Positions 11,655 through 22,683 of a stretch of DNA of 64,000 nucleotides are shown here, in pieces. The DNA comes from Isoetes taiwanensis (Eukaryota; Streptophyta; Lycopodiopsida; Isoetales; Isoetaceae), in NCBI GenBank assembly GCA_021234155.1, contig JAJEKV010000207.1, positions 498,001 to 562,000 on the forward strand, given 5' to 3'. The stretch's first letter is position 1; each line of letters starts with the position of its first letter. The notes below the pieces were generated by a model. It was given only the letters and a program-made list of their open reading frames with translations, did not search any database and had not been told where the DNA came from. The position numbers and the translations under genes were made by a program.

Positions 11655-12353
11655 TTAGAACAGCGACTTGAGCATCCTGGCGTCTCTTGATACAACGGTA
11701 CCGACGAGGGTCTTTGTGGTGGTGGAGCTTCTTTGTTGCCTGGTTTGTGATGTTTGGGAGATATGGTGTGAAGTGGATGGTGTAGCTGAGGAGGAGACAG
11801 TGACATGGGAGTGCGGATTTTGGACATGACCAGGGGAAGAAGGGCGTGAAGTGCCAACTCGGTGAGTCTGGGGAAGGGACCGCTGAGTGGAATTATGAGA
11901 ATTTTGTGGTGTGGGAGGAAAGTAATGACGGACGATGGCTTGAAGGTGGCCTCCCACAGAAACTTCAGAAATGGAAGTGGCAACCCGAAGGCGGTCCACT
12001 TCTTGGAGAAGACGGTAGAACAACAATTGGGGCCAATCAATGTGGTGGTTGGAGTGTGTAGCAGTGAGCACCATATTATAGAAAGGCTTATTGATATGGG
12101 TGTTCTTGATAGAATACCCAAGGAACTTGCGCCACAGAAACTTAACAAAAGTTTCATGGAGTTTATCGATATTTGTCAGGCGATGCACATTGGCGTGATA
12201 AGGAGGTGCACCAAACTCAGTGACATCGAGATCCTGTATGGTAGACCAAGAGAAACAAGGGGTTTGCAAAGGAATATGGAATACCTCTGAAATCAAGTGT
12301 TGAGTCAGCGAAATGGTGGTGCCATCGAACCGGTGGTGTATCCATGCGGCCAT
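11655..12353 (-). CDS. Gypsy-2 accessory protein, N-terminal part
   Basis: An uninterrupted 232-codon frame downstream of integrase in sense direction. Its first 150 residues look folded, with a core around FYNMVLTATHSNHHIDWPQL. This recalls the uncharacterised plant transposon protein domain found in some gypsy elements, but I am not certain. The last 80 residues are rich in Ser, Thr, Pro and His and look disordered. It probably continued into the frames to the left before frameshifts. Function unknown. Confidence 0.4.
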   Translation of the reverse strand: MAAWIHHRFDGTTISLTQHLISEVFHIPLQTPCFSWSTIQDLDVTEFGAPPYHANVHRLTNIDKLHETFVKFLWRKFLGYSIKNTHINKPFYNMVLTATHSNHHIDWPQLLFYRLLQEVDRLRVATSISEVSVGGHLQAIVRHYFPPTPQNSHNSTQRSLPQTHRVGTSRPSSPGHVQNPHSHVTVSSSATPSTSHHISQTSQTRQQRSSTTTKTLVGTVVSRDARMLKSLF

Positions 12354-12471
12354 TGATGATGTTAGCGATGAACCGCTTCAATCAGGTGTGATTTGGAGCC
12401 GGAGTTCTATTTGAGAGAATTCGTAAAGCTTCTGGCGTTCGGCGACTTCTCGGTTTGGGCCAACAAGGGCT

Positions 12472-13080
12472 TCACACTGAAGTGGGCGTCAAGAAAGATC
12501 TTGACTTAAAAAAGAGCCGGGTCCCCCGGGAGCAAAGAGCTTGAAGTGTAGAAATTTTGGTGCAGCCATGGTAAAGATTTGCGAAAAGAACAAGTGATGC
12601 AAAGGCGGAGGACGAGAGCCAAGAACGAGGACGAAAAGTATGAGAGGAACGAAAAAGGTTTAGGGGCGGAGAGGTGAAGAGAGGTATGATGAGGGCGAAA
12701 CTGGAGCCGTTGATGGTGCAGTGTCGAAAAGATGCCAAGGAGGGCATTGAGAGGCAAAATTTGGCTAAGTCCCCGAACAACTGAAGGGAGAAGCAATGAA
12801 CGGTGAAGATGAGACGTGAAAGAAAGATCGGAGGTGACAGGTGGCCAAAGGACACATATGAATGTTTGACGGGTATAAAAAGAAGCAAGGGCATTTAATG
12901 CTGGCAACTCGAAGTGGGATATCATTAAAACGAATGTGTCAGAGGGTACCCCTGCTAGATATGCGGCGGGAGAAAGGATTCTCAGTTTAGAAAGAGCCTT
13001 GCATTGCAAACACGTTGGCAAATTTTCGGATTGGTCCACGTCGACAAGGAGTTCCTCGGTTGGCTATATAAGACGAACCG
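12472..13080 (-). other. Gypsy-2 spacer between integrase and accessory frames
   Basis: Open frames here are rich in Leu, Ser and Phe, with no recognisable domain. On the plus strand this stretch ends with the TATA-like box of the antisense frame at 13102. It may be untranslated leader or promoter sequence for either direction. Confidence 0.3.
13064..13072 (+). promoter_or_regulatory. TATA-like box antisense to gypsy-2
   Basis: CTATATAAG, a good plant TATA match, lies 30 bases before the ATG at 13102. Upstream is CCACGTCGAC, which contains an ACGT core. Confidence 0.4.
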
Positions 13081-13101
13081 GGAGTGAAGCGAAGACATTC
13101 G

Positions 13102-13392
13102 ATGGCGCTGAGCATGGCAGCTGCTGGTTTGAACGAGAACTGCACCATGCCGACAAACTGTCAAGAGTGGATCACCTGTAAAATGAATTGTCTGGACCTC
13201 TGGCGCTGCCACAATCGTGGCATGCGAATGGATGGCTGGTGCTCCGGGATGGCTGAACATCCCGACCCTAATACCAACGGGATGGAGGTGGTTCTGCACC
13301 TGCATTGGGACCCTGAGCAGAACCTCTACCATATCCTTCGCATCACCTCTGCTCCGAACCCGGAGAGAGGGTTTTTCTTCTTAGGTTGGTAG
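13102..13392 (+). CDS. Small Cys-rich antisense open frame inside gypsy-2
   Basis: A 96-codon frame on the strand opposite to gag-pol. I chose the first in-frame ATG; an upstream in-frame GTG is ignored. Its first half holds six cysteines within 34 residues (positions about 14, 20, 26, 30, 36, 47), as in NCTMPTNCQEWITCKMNC. The second half contains LHLHWDPEQNLYHIL. No signal peptide is obvious. It follows a TATA-like box with a very short leader. Antisense genes between integrase and the 3' LTR are known in some plant Tat elements. I do not recognise this family, and it could be a captured host exon or chance. Confidence 0.35.
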   Translation: MALSMAAAGLNENCTMPTNCQEWITCKMNCLDLWRCHNRGMRMDGWCSGMAEHPDPNTNGMEVVLHLHWDPEQNLYHILRITSAPNPERGFFFLGW

Positions 13393-13466
13393 TAGATAGG
13401 GCTTTGAGCCCGTTTTTGTATATAGGGCAGTGCCCATAGCGGAATTAGCTGGGATGTGCCCGCATT

Positions 13467-14700
13467 TTATAAAAAAATATCCACTATAATATAAGATGCC
13501 GCCTTTTTAGTCACTTTCTGTGGTGTTTGCTTCTTGAACTGTATCTGTTTGTTGATTGTCACTTTCGGTGTGATGAAATGTTTTGAGGCGAAAACCATTA
13601 ACCAATGTAGGTAATGGAGTGCCATCTTCGGCCCGGTTAAAACTGGGTCGAACCACTTGAACAATTTGATAAGGGCCAAACCAGCGAAACTTTAGTTTAC
13701 GGAAAATTTTTGTACACGGAATCATAAAGAAGAACCAAATCACCTTCTTTGAATGTTTTTGTCTTGAGGGCGTTTGTCATGTAAAGATTTTTGCAAGCTG
13801 TTGTCCATGAAGAACTTCGAATATAAGCATCGCCGAAGTTCATCCAAGCTGTTCCCAATTGATAGACCCTTTCTTTGAGTGCGGGCGGATTATGGGCGGG
13901 CTTGATTGAAAGCGGGCGTTGGAAGGATGTATTCAAAGCGGCATGAGAGCTTCACGACCATAAACCAATTTGAAAAGGAGTGTGACACGTAGCAATCTTG
14001 AAACAAGTATTGTAGGCCCAAAAACGATAGGAAGTTTTGTTTGCGATCACAATGCGTGAAGCGTCACAAATTTTCTTGAGAATGGTGACCGAGTTTTGTT
14101 GGTGCTACGCCCAAACCATTACCTTGAGGATAGTAAGGTGTGCTCTTGTGATGATGTATCGGGGAGATAATCCGTCGGCTCCTTGATTGTATGATTGATA
14201 AAGTGGACACCGATCAGCGACCAGCTCCGTGGGGCAGCCAAATCGCGTGATGATTTGTTGATAAAGGACCCCAGGCGTGCTTGGCTGCGTTGTTGTGCGG
14301 AAGTGCGCAAGCTTCCGCCCATTTAGTAGCATAGTCGGTGAGAACCGGGGGAATGTAGCAGACGCGGGTGTGCCGTAGAGGGTCGATGGGTCCCACAAAA
14401 TCCATTCCCATTTCTTTGAAGGGAAGTGGCGTGGCAACCGGCGTCAAGGGAAGAGCGTCACGGGCGTCCGGCCGTCCCACCGCAATGGCAAGCATCACGC
14501 GCGTCGCGGGCATGGGCGTGGCGTCTTTGAAAGCGTGGGCCAAAATACCAGCGAGAAGGATTTTTGCGTGCCGTGGTGTCACCATGAAAATGACCACCAC
14601 CTAGTCCTTGATGAGCTTCGCGAACAATATCTGGAACTTCATGAGGTAGAACACGGCGTCGAAGGATGGTATCTTTACCCTTTTTAAAAGATGTCCGCAA
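13467..14700 (-). pseudogene. Gypsy-2 integrase, frameshifted
   Basis: Several frames together show a gypsy integrase. Near 14630 is the zinc-binding start (EAHQGLGGGHFHGDTTARK). Near 14400 is the core GMDFVGPIDPL with the first catalytic Asp, followed by LTDYATKWAEACALP. Near 14215-14260 lies the RFGCPTELVADR region with the second Asp. Past 14100 the frame crosses LPLTILK-like sequence, and at 13697-13936 the C-terminal part reads FKEGDLVLLYDS. At least three shifts break it. The enzyme would join retroelement DNA into chromosomes; this copy looks dead as read. Confidence 0.65.
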
Positions 14701-14891
14701 CCATGGTGTAGTCCACGGACCTCACGGATAAATTGATGTCGGCGGATTGCCGCTTGGCGAGGAGAGCGCCTCGTCTTCGGTGGAAGAGCACGTGGAGGAG
14801 GTGCTGGCTGAAAATCATGGAACCAATGTGGTGTTGCCGTGACTAAAAATTTGAGCATCGGGAAAGGCGTCGCCCGAGACTCAGTTGAGGA

Positions 14892-15600
14892 TCATCTGTG
14901 TGGATGCGTGAAAGATAATCTGGGACTACATGAGATTTCTTGCGGCGTTATGAACAATTTCAAAAGGGCAAATTCTTGGAGAAGAAAGGACAACGAGCAA
15001 TGCGGCCCGTGCGTGGACTTGTTGATCAAATAAAGGGTGCTTGGTGGTCCACAAAGAACTTGATTTGACTGCCCAAAAGATAGTGGCCAGGCGTTGGACC
15101 ACGAGAAAATGAGACCCAAAGCTTCACGCTCACGTGGCGAGAATAGTTGCACTTCGTGAATTGAGTTTTTAATTTGGCGTGTCGATTTGGTTTGTCGGCA
15201 GGCGATCATATTCTTGCGAAAAGAACAGCTCCAATAGCAAACTTAGAGACATCGACATGAACATGAAAGGGCTTGTCCCATTGAGGAGGAACAAGAAGCA
15301 GGGGCTGAGTAAGCAAAAAGCTTCAAGCTGTTGGAAGCGACATCACTGGGAATTCAAGCCTGTGTGGATTCGATCACAAATGAGTTTATGAATGGGATCT
15401 GCAATGGCTGCTAGTCCAGGAATGAAGGTGGAGTAATAATTGACCTTACCGGGGAAAGAGCGTGTCTCCTTGATATTACGGTGCTTGAGCCTTGAGCACC
15501 TGGCCGATTTTGCGAGGATGTGGTGATACACGCTTTGCTGACAGCGTGGCCCTAACGAACTCCCTGGTGGTGGCGAAAAAATGTGCATTTTTCGGGATTG
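14892..15600 (-). pseudogene. Gypsy-2 RNase H and connection region, frameshifted
   Basis: Frame pieces show the RT connection (VNYYSTFIPGLAAIADPIHKL at 15343-15500) and a gypsy RNase H segment with FSPREREALGLIFSW and a HARAALLVLSS-like piece in another frame. It lies directly between the RT and integrase pieces, as expected. Broken by at least two shifts. Confidence 0.55.
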
Positions 15601-15699
15601 AGACTAATGCCGGACTCATCACATTTACGGAAGGCGAGTTCCAATTTATCCAAATGGTCAGCCATGGGCTGTAGGCGAGAAGTCATCTTGAAAAATTTG

Positions 15700-16606
15700 T
15701 AAGAAGGATTTTCCTTCATGAAATCATGAAAATCGAGAGCATGATGCGTTGAAACGTTGATGGAGAGTTTGATAATCCAAAAGGAACCACCTTATAGGCA
15801 AAAGTGCCGGGGGGTGGTGAAAGTAGTCTTGAGTTGATCGATTCTTTGATGGAGATCGATTGTAGCGGAAAAAACCATCCATGAAGGAGTACATCTCATG
15901 TCCGACCACCTCTTCGAACACGGTGCGTGGAGGGAAGTGGAAAATGATCACGCCCGTGGCACGATTGAGTTTTGGTAGTCCACGGGACGCGGATCTTACC
16001 ATTGTGTTTGAGGGCAATAACTATGGGGCTCACCCATTGAGAATGTTTGACCTCATAGATCAAACCCTGCAGACAAGGAGTTTGTCAATTTCCGCCTTTG
16101 GCGATCCGCGGTAATTAGGGTTGAGCTTGCATCGTTGCTAAACCGGTGGGTGCATCGATTTGGTAGGAATGGTGAGTTCCCCTGGGCTTTTGTTGATTCC
16201 CGAAGTTCTCTCAGTAGCTCCAAAGCGAAAATGTGTTTGAACTTTTTTTGAAAAGCTTGGCGACCTGTGCGATAAGGGGAAGGGGAAGATTTGCAACAAA
16301 AGCGGACGGGTGATTGTTGCCCACGCCCACAATCTCGACTTCAGGAGTCTGAATATGAGGTATCACTTCTGTGTCCTGGACAATATGAGCAGGCGGTTGA
16401 AGCATAACAGGATGCGTGGCACTCTGCGTGGTGAAAAAGAGAGGTTGCTGAGTTTCATCCAGCAGAGGTTGCTTCATGGCGACATGTACATCAAGCTGGA
16501 GTTGCAGGAGGTTTGATATCGAAAAGTGATCAACACGTTGGATTCTATTGCAAGGAGCCAGGTAAAGGGTCAAGCAAAGCAGACCACCCGACACAGTCCC
16601 GATCAA
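15700..16606 (-). pseudogene. Gypsy-2 reverse transcriptase, frameshifted
   Basis: The stretch LPKLNRATGVIIFHFP, then FEEVVGHEMYSFMDGFF, matches the gypsy RT pattern 'DYRKLNxAT...FLDGFSGY' with substitutions. Upstream in sense direction are GINKSPGELTIPTKSM and a low-complexity linker from protease to RT. The catalytic YxDD region around 15600-15750 is not intact in any one frame. Confidence 0.5.
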
Positions 16607-16609
16607 GAG

Positions 16610-17300
16610 TCATTTCTCCCCAAGGATCGGCATATTCGGGTAGGATGACGGAGAGGCGATTTCGCAGTGGAGCACTCGAACTTGATAAATATTCTGAGCT
16701 TCCTCCGAATCTGTGTCTGAGAGAGAGGGTTCAGCGTGTTCAACAGAAATGATCTTTCCTGTTTCTAAGTCCATGGTGGCATTGAGGTGACCATCGGTGA
16801 TGACCAACCGATCCGTGGCCCAAGAATGGATACTCTTGGCCCGGAGAAAAGGTCTCCGACCAACATTTCATAGTCACCGGATCTTCGCCCGACCTTCCAA
16901 ACTCCAAATTCCATGGGGGCGGAGATCACCAATGTTGATGTGAAGAAGAGGCGTGACGCCTTGAGGTTCGGGTGATATGGCCATTAGCCAACTTGATGTC
17001 ATATGGGGCCGCGAAAGAGTTGTGTGATGCCCATTTGTTTCGCGAGTTTATCCGTGATGAGATTGATTAGCGCTACCCGTCAATTTGAACATGATTGACT
17101 TGTTGATTTCCACAGTAGCATGGACCGTGGGTGTAGAGGTAGCTAACCTGCCCCAACTAAAGCAGTTGGGAGTGGTAAGCTGGTCCTTAAGAGCGGGACG
17201 AGTTTCAAAATGGTTGCCAAGACTTAAAGGAATTTTGATCTTGGCTAGCTCCTCTTGGAGTTCGAGGCACATGAGAAAAAGGATCTGCTGGTTCCCGGGT
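16610..17300 (-). pseudogene. Gypsy-2 protease region, poorly preserved
   Basis: Lies between the gag zinc knuckle and RT. Short frames contain VHATVEINKSIMFKLTGSANQ (about 17060-17130). The tail GSANQ may be the decayed DTG/DSG-type aspartic protease site with LFKLDTGS-like spacing, but the Asp is not seen. Weak call by position. Confidence 0.3.
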
Positions 17301-18790
17301 CTTTGGAGTCGCGTGGTAGTGAAGCGACAACTTCTTTGAGTAAGTCAACCTCTGCAGCAATATTGGGATATGTCTGAGAGCATGGAGGTTGAGATGTGGA
17401 AGGTGTATCTTGTCTTTGTTGAGCTCTGGTGGTGGCATGAACATTTGCTAGTGTGCGGCCTTCAGCAGCTTGCATGAGATTCAAAATGCTTTGGCGAACT
17501 TTAGGCATGACATGTGGCATGAGTTTCTCCAAGTCAGGTGCAAAATGAACCTTTTTTTCTTCCTCATGAGGAATGGTGTCAACTGCAAAGGCAGGTTGCA
17601 TGCCATTTGGAATAAGGGTCAATGGACGTGACGCCCTGGTCTGGCGTGAAACCAAACCAACCCAATTTGATGGCTGAACTGGAGGGTTTAGTGCCTGAAA
17701 AATTTCTTCTTGTGCTTCTTGACAGTGGTAACACTGAGCTTTTGAAGGATCAAAAGGAGGACGTGGGTTTGGTCCTCGTTGTTGCTCCTGTTGCTGATAG
17801 AGTTGACTCGGTTGCACCTGTAGTGGTGGCTGCTGATAGTGCGATTGTTCCGAGGTGTTGTTTGCACTTGATAAACGAGTTTGTTCGCGAAAGGCGTGGG
17901 ATGAGTGCGCAGTGCACTCTTCCGCGGCATGATTGCACATGTTGCATCGCTTGATAAATGAGGCGGGCCATTGGTTGAGTTGCACTCATTTGCCAAATGG
18001 CCTTGGTATTTGCAAATATGGCACCAGATCCGATTGCGTTGTGGATTGGCGTGTTGATTTTGGACAAACCCTGTGGAACCATAGGGTGTGGAATGAAAAG
18101 GGAGCCCCGAAGAGCCACGCCCACGGGAGGAAACATTGACTCGAGTGATTGACAAGATCGATAGCTTGCTCCAAAGTCTTGGGGACGGTATTCAGTCATG
18201 AGTCGAATAGCGGGGAGGAAGTCCTTGGAGAAACCGGACCAAAATCGGCTCGCGTGTTGGGTACTCCTTGAGTTTTGGCGAGAATGTGAAGTCGATCTGC
18301 AAAATCAGGCGCAGACTCGTGGGCTCTTGTTGAAGTTCATTGAGTTGCTTGAGATGAAGTTGATCATCATCCGTGGTCCCGTAGTGAGAAAGAAAAGCGA
18401 TTCTCATTTCCAGGCCAATCTTGTTTCCGGTGGCTTTTTGTTGGACATGAGCCATTGATGAGGAGAGCCACGCAAGGTGGTGGAAAAGATGTGGAATTTC
18501 AGTTGAGGTTGCGCATGACCATTTAGGGATGACTAGAGCCTCAAATTCTTCCATGTGGGCCTCGAGCACTTTGGTCTAAGGGTTTGCCTTCGTGTTGCCA
18601 AAGGTGGGATAAAGTCCGTTTAGTCCGGGAAAGGTAGATGTGAAAGTGCTTGGGCTGGACAGAGAACGATATAGTGAGGAAGGTGGCATGGTGCTGAAGG
18701 ACCCTCGATGAAGGGGTGACCGCGGTTGAGGAACCAAGGTGCTCGAGCATTGGTTTTGAGATCCAGAAGGTTGTAAACAGAAGTGCAAAT
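17245..18790 (-). pseudogene. Gypsy-2 gag with one zinc knuckle, frameshifted
   Basis: Pieces at 18192-18569 carry a capsid-like segment (MAHVQQKATGNKIGLEMRIAF, then LQGLPPRYSTHD). Near 17990-18030 is CHICKYQGHLANEC, a retroviral-type CCHC knuckle that binds RNA. A Gln/Pro-rich linker follows (17700-17850). The capsid would package element RNA. At least three shifts are present. Confidence 0.6.
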
Positions 18791-18799
18791 GGGAAATGT

Positions 18800-19246
18800 A
18801 GGGAAAAGGAAATTCTGGGTAGGCTAAAAGAGACTTGTGGATATCCCCGCCACCCGGGGAGATGATGGTTGTGAAGGAAGAGGCGATGGCCCCAAGAGTG
18901 ATGGATGTAGGTGTGTTCGGTGTATGAAAGTAAGGTTGAGAAGGTTGAGCCTAATAGGGCCCCGATAGTGATGAGGGACCGAGGGCCGTGAGCAATGTTT
19001 GCACGCTTGGGGCGGGAACTGGGGACAGACCCGAGGGGTGGGTGGCACCGGCCGAGCCCTAGACCAAGAGGGCCTCCTCAATGTCATAAAGCAGATCCAT
19101 ACATGTCGCGGTCAGTTTCGACGCTGATGGCGCCCAAGCGAGATCTTTGCCCGAGAAAGGAGTTCTTCTGGCGTGAAGTTTCTTTGACCGGGCATATGGT
19201 GGCGTAAGAAAGAAAGGGATTGAATCGACCCGGCAGCGTGGCGCAG
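18800..19246 (-). other. Gypsy-2 leader and primer-binding region
   Basis: On the minus strand the LTR end ACA is followed by TGCGCCACGCTGCCGGG. This looks like the TGGCGCC-type primer-binding site of many plant gypsy elements with single-base losses. No gene is evident in the remaining leader. Confidence 0.45.
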
Positions 19247-19820
19247 TGTTTTGGGTGCGGGTTCCGGGAACTCCTGGAAGACGACCCTGTGTGAGGACCG
19301 TGGATCTAACAGGAGAGTCCGGGGACTATATCAGCGGGATTTGCAAGAAGAGAACAAGAAGAAGAAAACAGAACAATTGAGAGGAAAATGATAAGCTTCC
19401 TTGATATCAATGATGAACATACATGAGCTCTAATAGAGAGAAAAGCGAAAGGAGACAAGACTCAAAACTCATCTAGAACTCATGTGGAGCTCTAGTCATA
19501 TATATAGTACAATGGCCTTTGGCCCAATATAGACACTGACCGGGACCGTGCCGACTCACGGAAGGAGGCCTGATTTGAGGAATGTTGGCGGTGCCTCTTG
19601 AAGTGCCTAGAATCATCTTGTGGCCTTGGCGTGTGGTGGTGACAGCCATCACTTATAAACCCGGCGCCTCTTAGGGCGGAGGCTTTGATCAAGGTGGTCT
19701 GTTTGCTTGGTCTTCTGCTGAGCCTTTGATGGCTGACCCGTGGCTGACTGTGGATCCTTGAGCTTGACCTGGTCCGTTGTATGCATGAATAGTCCTGTAC
19801 CAGGAGGCACAGGACTAACA
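19247..19820 (-). repeat. Gypsy-2 5' LTR
   Basis: Partner of 9001-9583, followed by the TCTTG duplication (19821-19825). Contains TATATATAG near 19500. Confidence 0.9.
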
Positions 19821-19825
19821 TCTTG

Positions 19826-20386
19826 CTTTTGTCCTTCTTTTGTAAGACCTAGTAGGTATAACTCTAGGTATTTTTGAAATGAATTCATGAGGCTCCCTAA
19901 TGCTTGACTTTGGTGAGTGGGTGGATGGAGCATGGAGTGTGTGTTTCATTTGACTAGGGAAAGAAATGTTACCAACACCATAGTATGTAATGAGAGGAGA
20001 TGGAAATGTGGAAAAAGAAGGCTAGACATGGAATGGAGAGAATGACTCAAGTCATAGAATGAAAGAGAATGGCTAGGCAATCCTTCAAGAACTTTAAGAA
20101 TATCAACTTCAATGCTCAAATCAAGATATCATACCAAGTTGTGATCTTGCAAATCTTCAATAGGGCTTCAAATTTAGTAACTTGCCTTGTGACCTCCCAT
20201 TTAGCCAAAATACTCCTTTAATGTTTTCTCAAGTGAATGTCCTTCTTTGGTTCTTCAAGTCCTTGTGTCTTTTGTAGCTTTTCCGAATGGTCTTCAAAGT
20301 TGCAACTTCAAATACTCCTTATGTGCTTATTGAACCATGTATTTGGAAATGCTAATGGTTCTTCCATGCTGCCATGAGTGGCAGCA
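19826..20386 (-). repeat. Gypsy-1 left (3') LTR, inner segment
   Basis: Continues the LTR cut at 9000; matches 45351-45911. It ends in the hairpin ATGCTGCCA-TGAG-TGGCAGCA(T). The sense strand just before this LTR is a pyrimidine run, not the expected purine tract. Confidence 0.9.
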
Positions 20387-20488
20387 TCATGCGAAAAAAA
20401 AGAAGAGGCAGGCTGGTTCTCCAGTTTCTCAAGACATTAATTCCTTCTTGCAGCATGCAGAATGTTGCCATGATGGATGGAATGGATG

Positions 20489-20513
20489 AAGTCGTATTTA
20501 ATTAAAGTGGGAC
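20489..20513 (+). repeat. Left terminal inverted repeat of the 16.8-kb element
   Basis: 25 bases, perfect partner of 37247-37271. Followed by GGGACTC at 20528-20534 and 20546-20552. Confidence 0.7.
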
Positions 20514-20722
20514 AAATCTTGAATTTTGGGACTCGGACTGAAAATGGGACTCACACACCATAAAAGAAATTTCTGAATTGATTGCTTGAATAGAATTACA
20601 CATGACACACATAGAATTGGGTTACTTGTTTTCCTCATAAATTTTACAAACCACTAGTTGAGAAAGTTTTCAAACTTCTCAATATTATGTACCCTCATAC
20701 AATGATATAGCATGGAGGTTGC

Positions 20723-22680
20723 TCATGGCCTTGTCCATCTCCCTTCTTGGGATCTTGTGTGTGTTGTCCTTTGCAATGTGAGAACTTGGATATGACCATA
20801 CCACACACTCTCACCAATTCCCTCCTTTGAGGGTCGTAAGATAATTGCCCTCCACTTCTTCTCCCAGCGATCGGTGTATTGCTCCTTCAAGTTGCCCTTC
20901 TTGTTTCTCCCAATGGGCTCCCAATATTGAATTTGGAATCCGGGACGCAACTCCTCTCCATCGGGCATAGTGGTGGTTACATCGGAGAGTGCCACCACCT
21001 AACCATATTGGACAGTCCTCATCATCGCGGGCCTTACTAGCACAAAGTATCCTTCCTTGATGTCCTCAAAGGATCCCACTCGGGGAAGATCAAACCACGC
21101 CCGGCTTTGAGGCCTTACTTCCCACAAACCACTTGGAACCCTTGTTGGGACCCAAGTGAGCATTCTTAGACGTGTTTTGCACCTTGAGAACCCTCCCATC
21201 TTGACTCGCAAGAACCCGTCTCTTAGCTCCCCTCCCCACATGGGCACGTTCGGTTTCTAAGCATGCCACAACTTTCTCCGGTACTTGATTAGGAGTCCAT
21301 TTGATTTTTTCTTAAGAGTGGAGGTGTGCTTTCCATTTTGAACATCATCCCGGTCGTTATGTAATCCTTGATGCCCTTCACTAGTTGGCTAGAGTCTTTG
21401 GTATCTTGAAGGGAGGTAGTGGTTTTGGGTGCCCTTTAGGAATGAGAACTTCACCCGTGACACCCTTTGCCACCACAACTTCGATACCTTGTCTGGGGCA
21501 TCCACAACTTGTCACACGTCTCCACTTATATTGCATGATTGGTATTCCATCCCTAACCCAAAACTTGAGCGGAAAGTGGCTTTGTGTGTCTGTCAAGCGG
21601 TCCTTACCATCTAGCAAGTATCCTTCTACAAATGATTTCAAATCTGCAACCTCATCCATCAAGAAAGCCATTGGGTTGGGGTCAATGCGACTCTCAAACA
21701 CATCCATTGGTTTGGGGAGAGTGGTCCGTTTTTTCTCTTGAGCTTGGTGGAAAAAGATTCAAAGAATCCATCTATATCATCATGCATTATGCCCAACCAT
21801 CATGAATCCCACTTTCACAACTTTGAATACTCCCACTGGCATCAAGTATGACATTGCCCCAAACATCCATCTATTCTTGTTTTCTTTCCAGCGGTTGTCC
21901 AGCCCGAACACATAGCTCCTCAGGCGTTGATTTCTCAAGTAAAGGGGAAATCATCCCAAGTCTCTCCTTGATTCACTAGACACCTTGGATGTGAGCTTTT
22001 TATATCGCCTTTGGTAACAAAGCGGTTGATCATCCATCAAAGCCTCAAAAATGGGTCTTTGAAGGGAATACCTCCTCCTTCTATCGATCCTTTCTCTAGT
22101 GTTCTCGAGGCACTTGAAAATAGAGCTCACATGGAAGTTTGGATCATCTCTCCATAGATCAAGCACAAAATGACCATATGTTCGGTTCCATGACCATGTG
22201 TTAATACACCCGCTTGAGACTTACTTTCATCAAAAAGCGTTTTGACAACGCTTGGGTAAAGGATCTAGCTTTGGCAAGAAAGTCTTGTGTTGGTCCATCT
22301 TATCATGAATTATACACAAAAATTTGTCGGCTGCATCTCAGGAAAATGTTCTCCGCGCCAACACAAATTGTCTACATGATATTTGGTCCCTTTGGTGATC
22401 TGCAAATTGCTCCCTAATTGCCATTCTTTCTTTCTCTATTGCAGTTGATGCAAGTGTATCCTTGAGTTGAATGCAAGTGTTGCACTTTGAGAATGGCATG
22501 TGTTGTAGGACACTCACGTCTGAGAAGTGAGTGCTCCATAACTTGCTGAAATGTGATTGAGAAAGAGGCCTACCTCCAGTAGTTTCTAGGATGGAGTTGA
22601 CCTCCTTAAGGCACTCCTTTTGGATATAGTGTTGTGGCAACACTCTTTGCACCACTCGCACACCGTGCTCGTTCACCTTC
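20723..22680 (-). pseudogene. DUF7869-family gene, copy 2, core and C-terminal part
   Basis: Minus-strand frames read, in order: FSKLW and MPFSKCNTCIQLKDT (22338-22676), TYGHFVLDLWRDDPNFHVSS (about 22140-22190), LDNRWKENKNRWMFG and VGFMMVGH (about 21790-21880), then MAFLMDEVADLKSFVEGYL and PIMQYKW (21381-21707). Next comes a segment with FEDIKEGYFVLVRP (20999-21247) and a Trp-rich C-terminus to 20723. These are the same landmarks as copy 1 in the same order. The last two segments recall a BAH-like module, which is inference. Small shifts separate the frames. The gene sits at one end of the TIR element with its 3' end facing the terminus, the usual place for a transposase gene. N-terminal exons probably lie right of the MITE at 22684. 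Confidence 0.65.
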
Positions 22681-22683
22681 GAC

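Larger units (their letters stand above)
9001..19820 (-). mobile_element. Gypsy-2: Ty3/gypsy retrotransposon nested in the gypsy-1 LTR
   Basis: LTRs of 583 and 574 bases (9001-9583, 19247-19820; both TGTTTTGGG to ACTAACA) flank minus-sense gag-pol. The duplication TCTTG is present at 8996-9000 and 19821-19825, and only once at the matching place in the intact gypsy-1 LTR (45346-45350), which proves the insertion. Reading leftward, the order is gag with a zinc knuckle, protease region, RT, RNase H, integrase, and then a 3.8-kb 3' region with extra open frames. Frames are broken many times. Confidence 0.88.
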
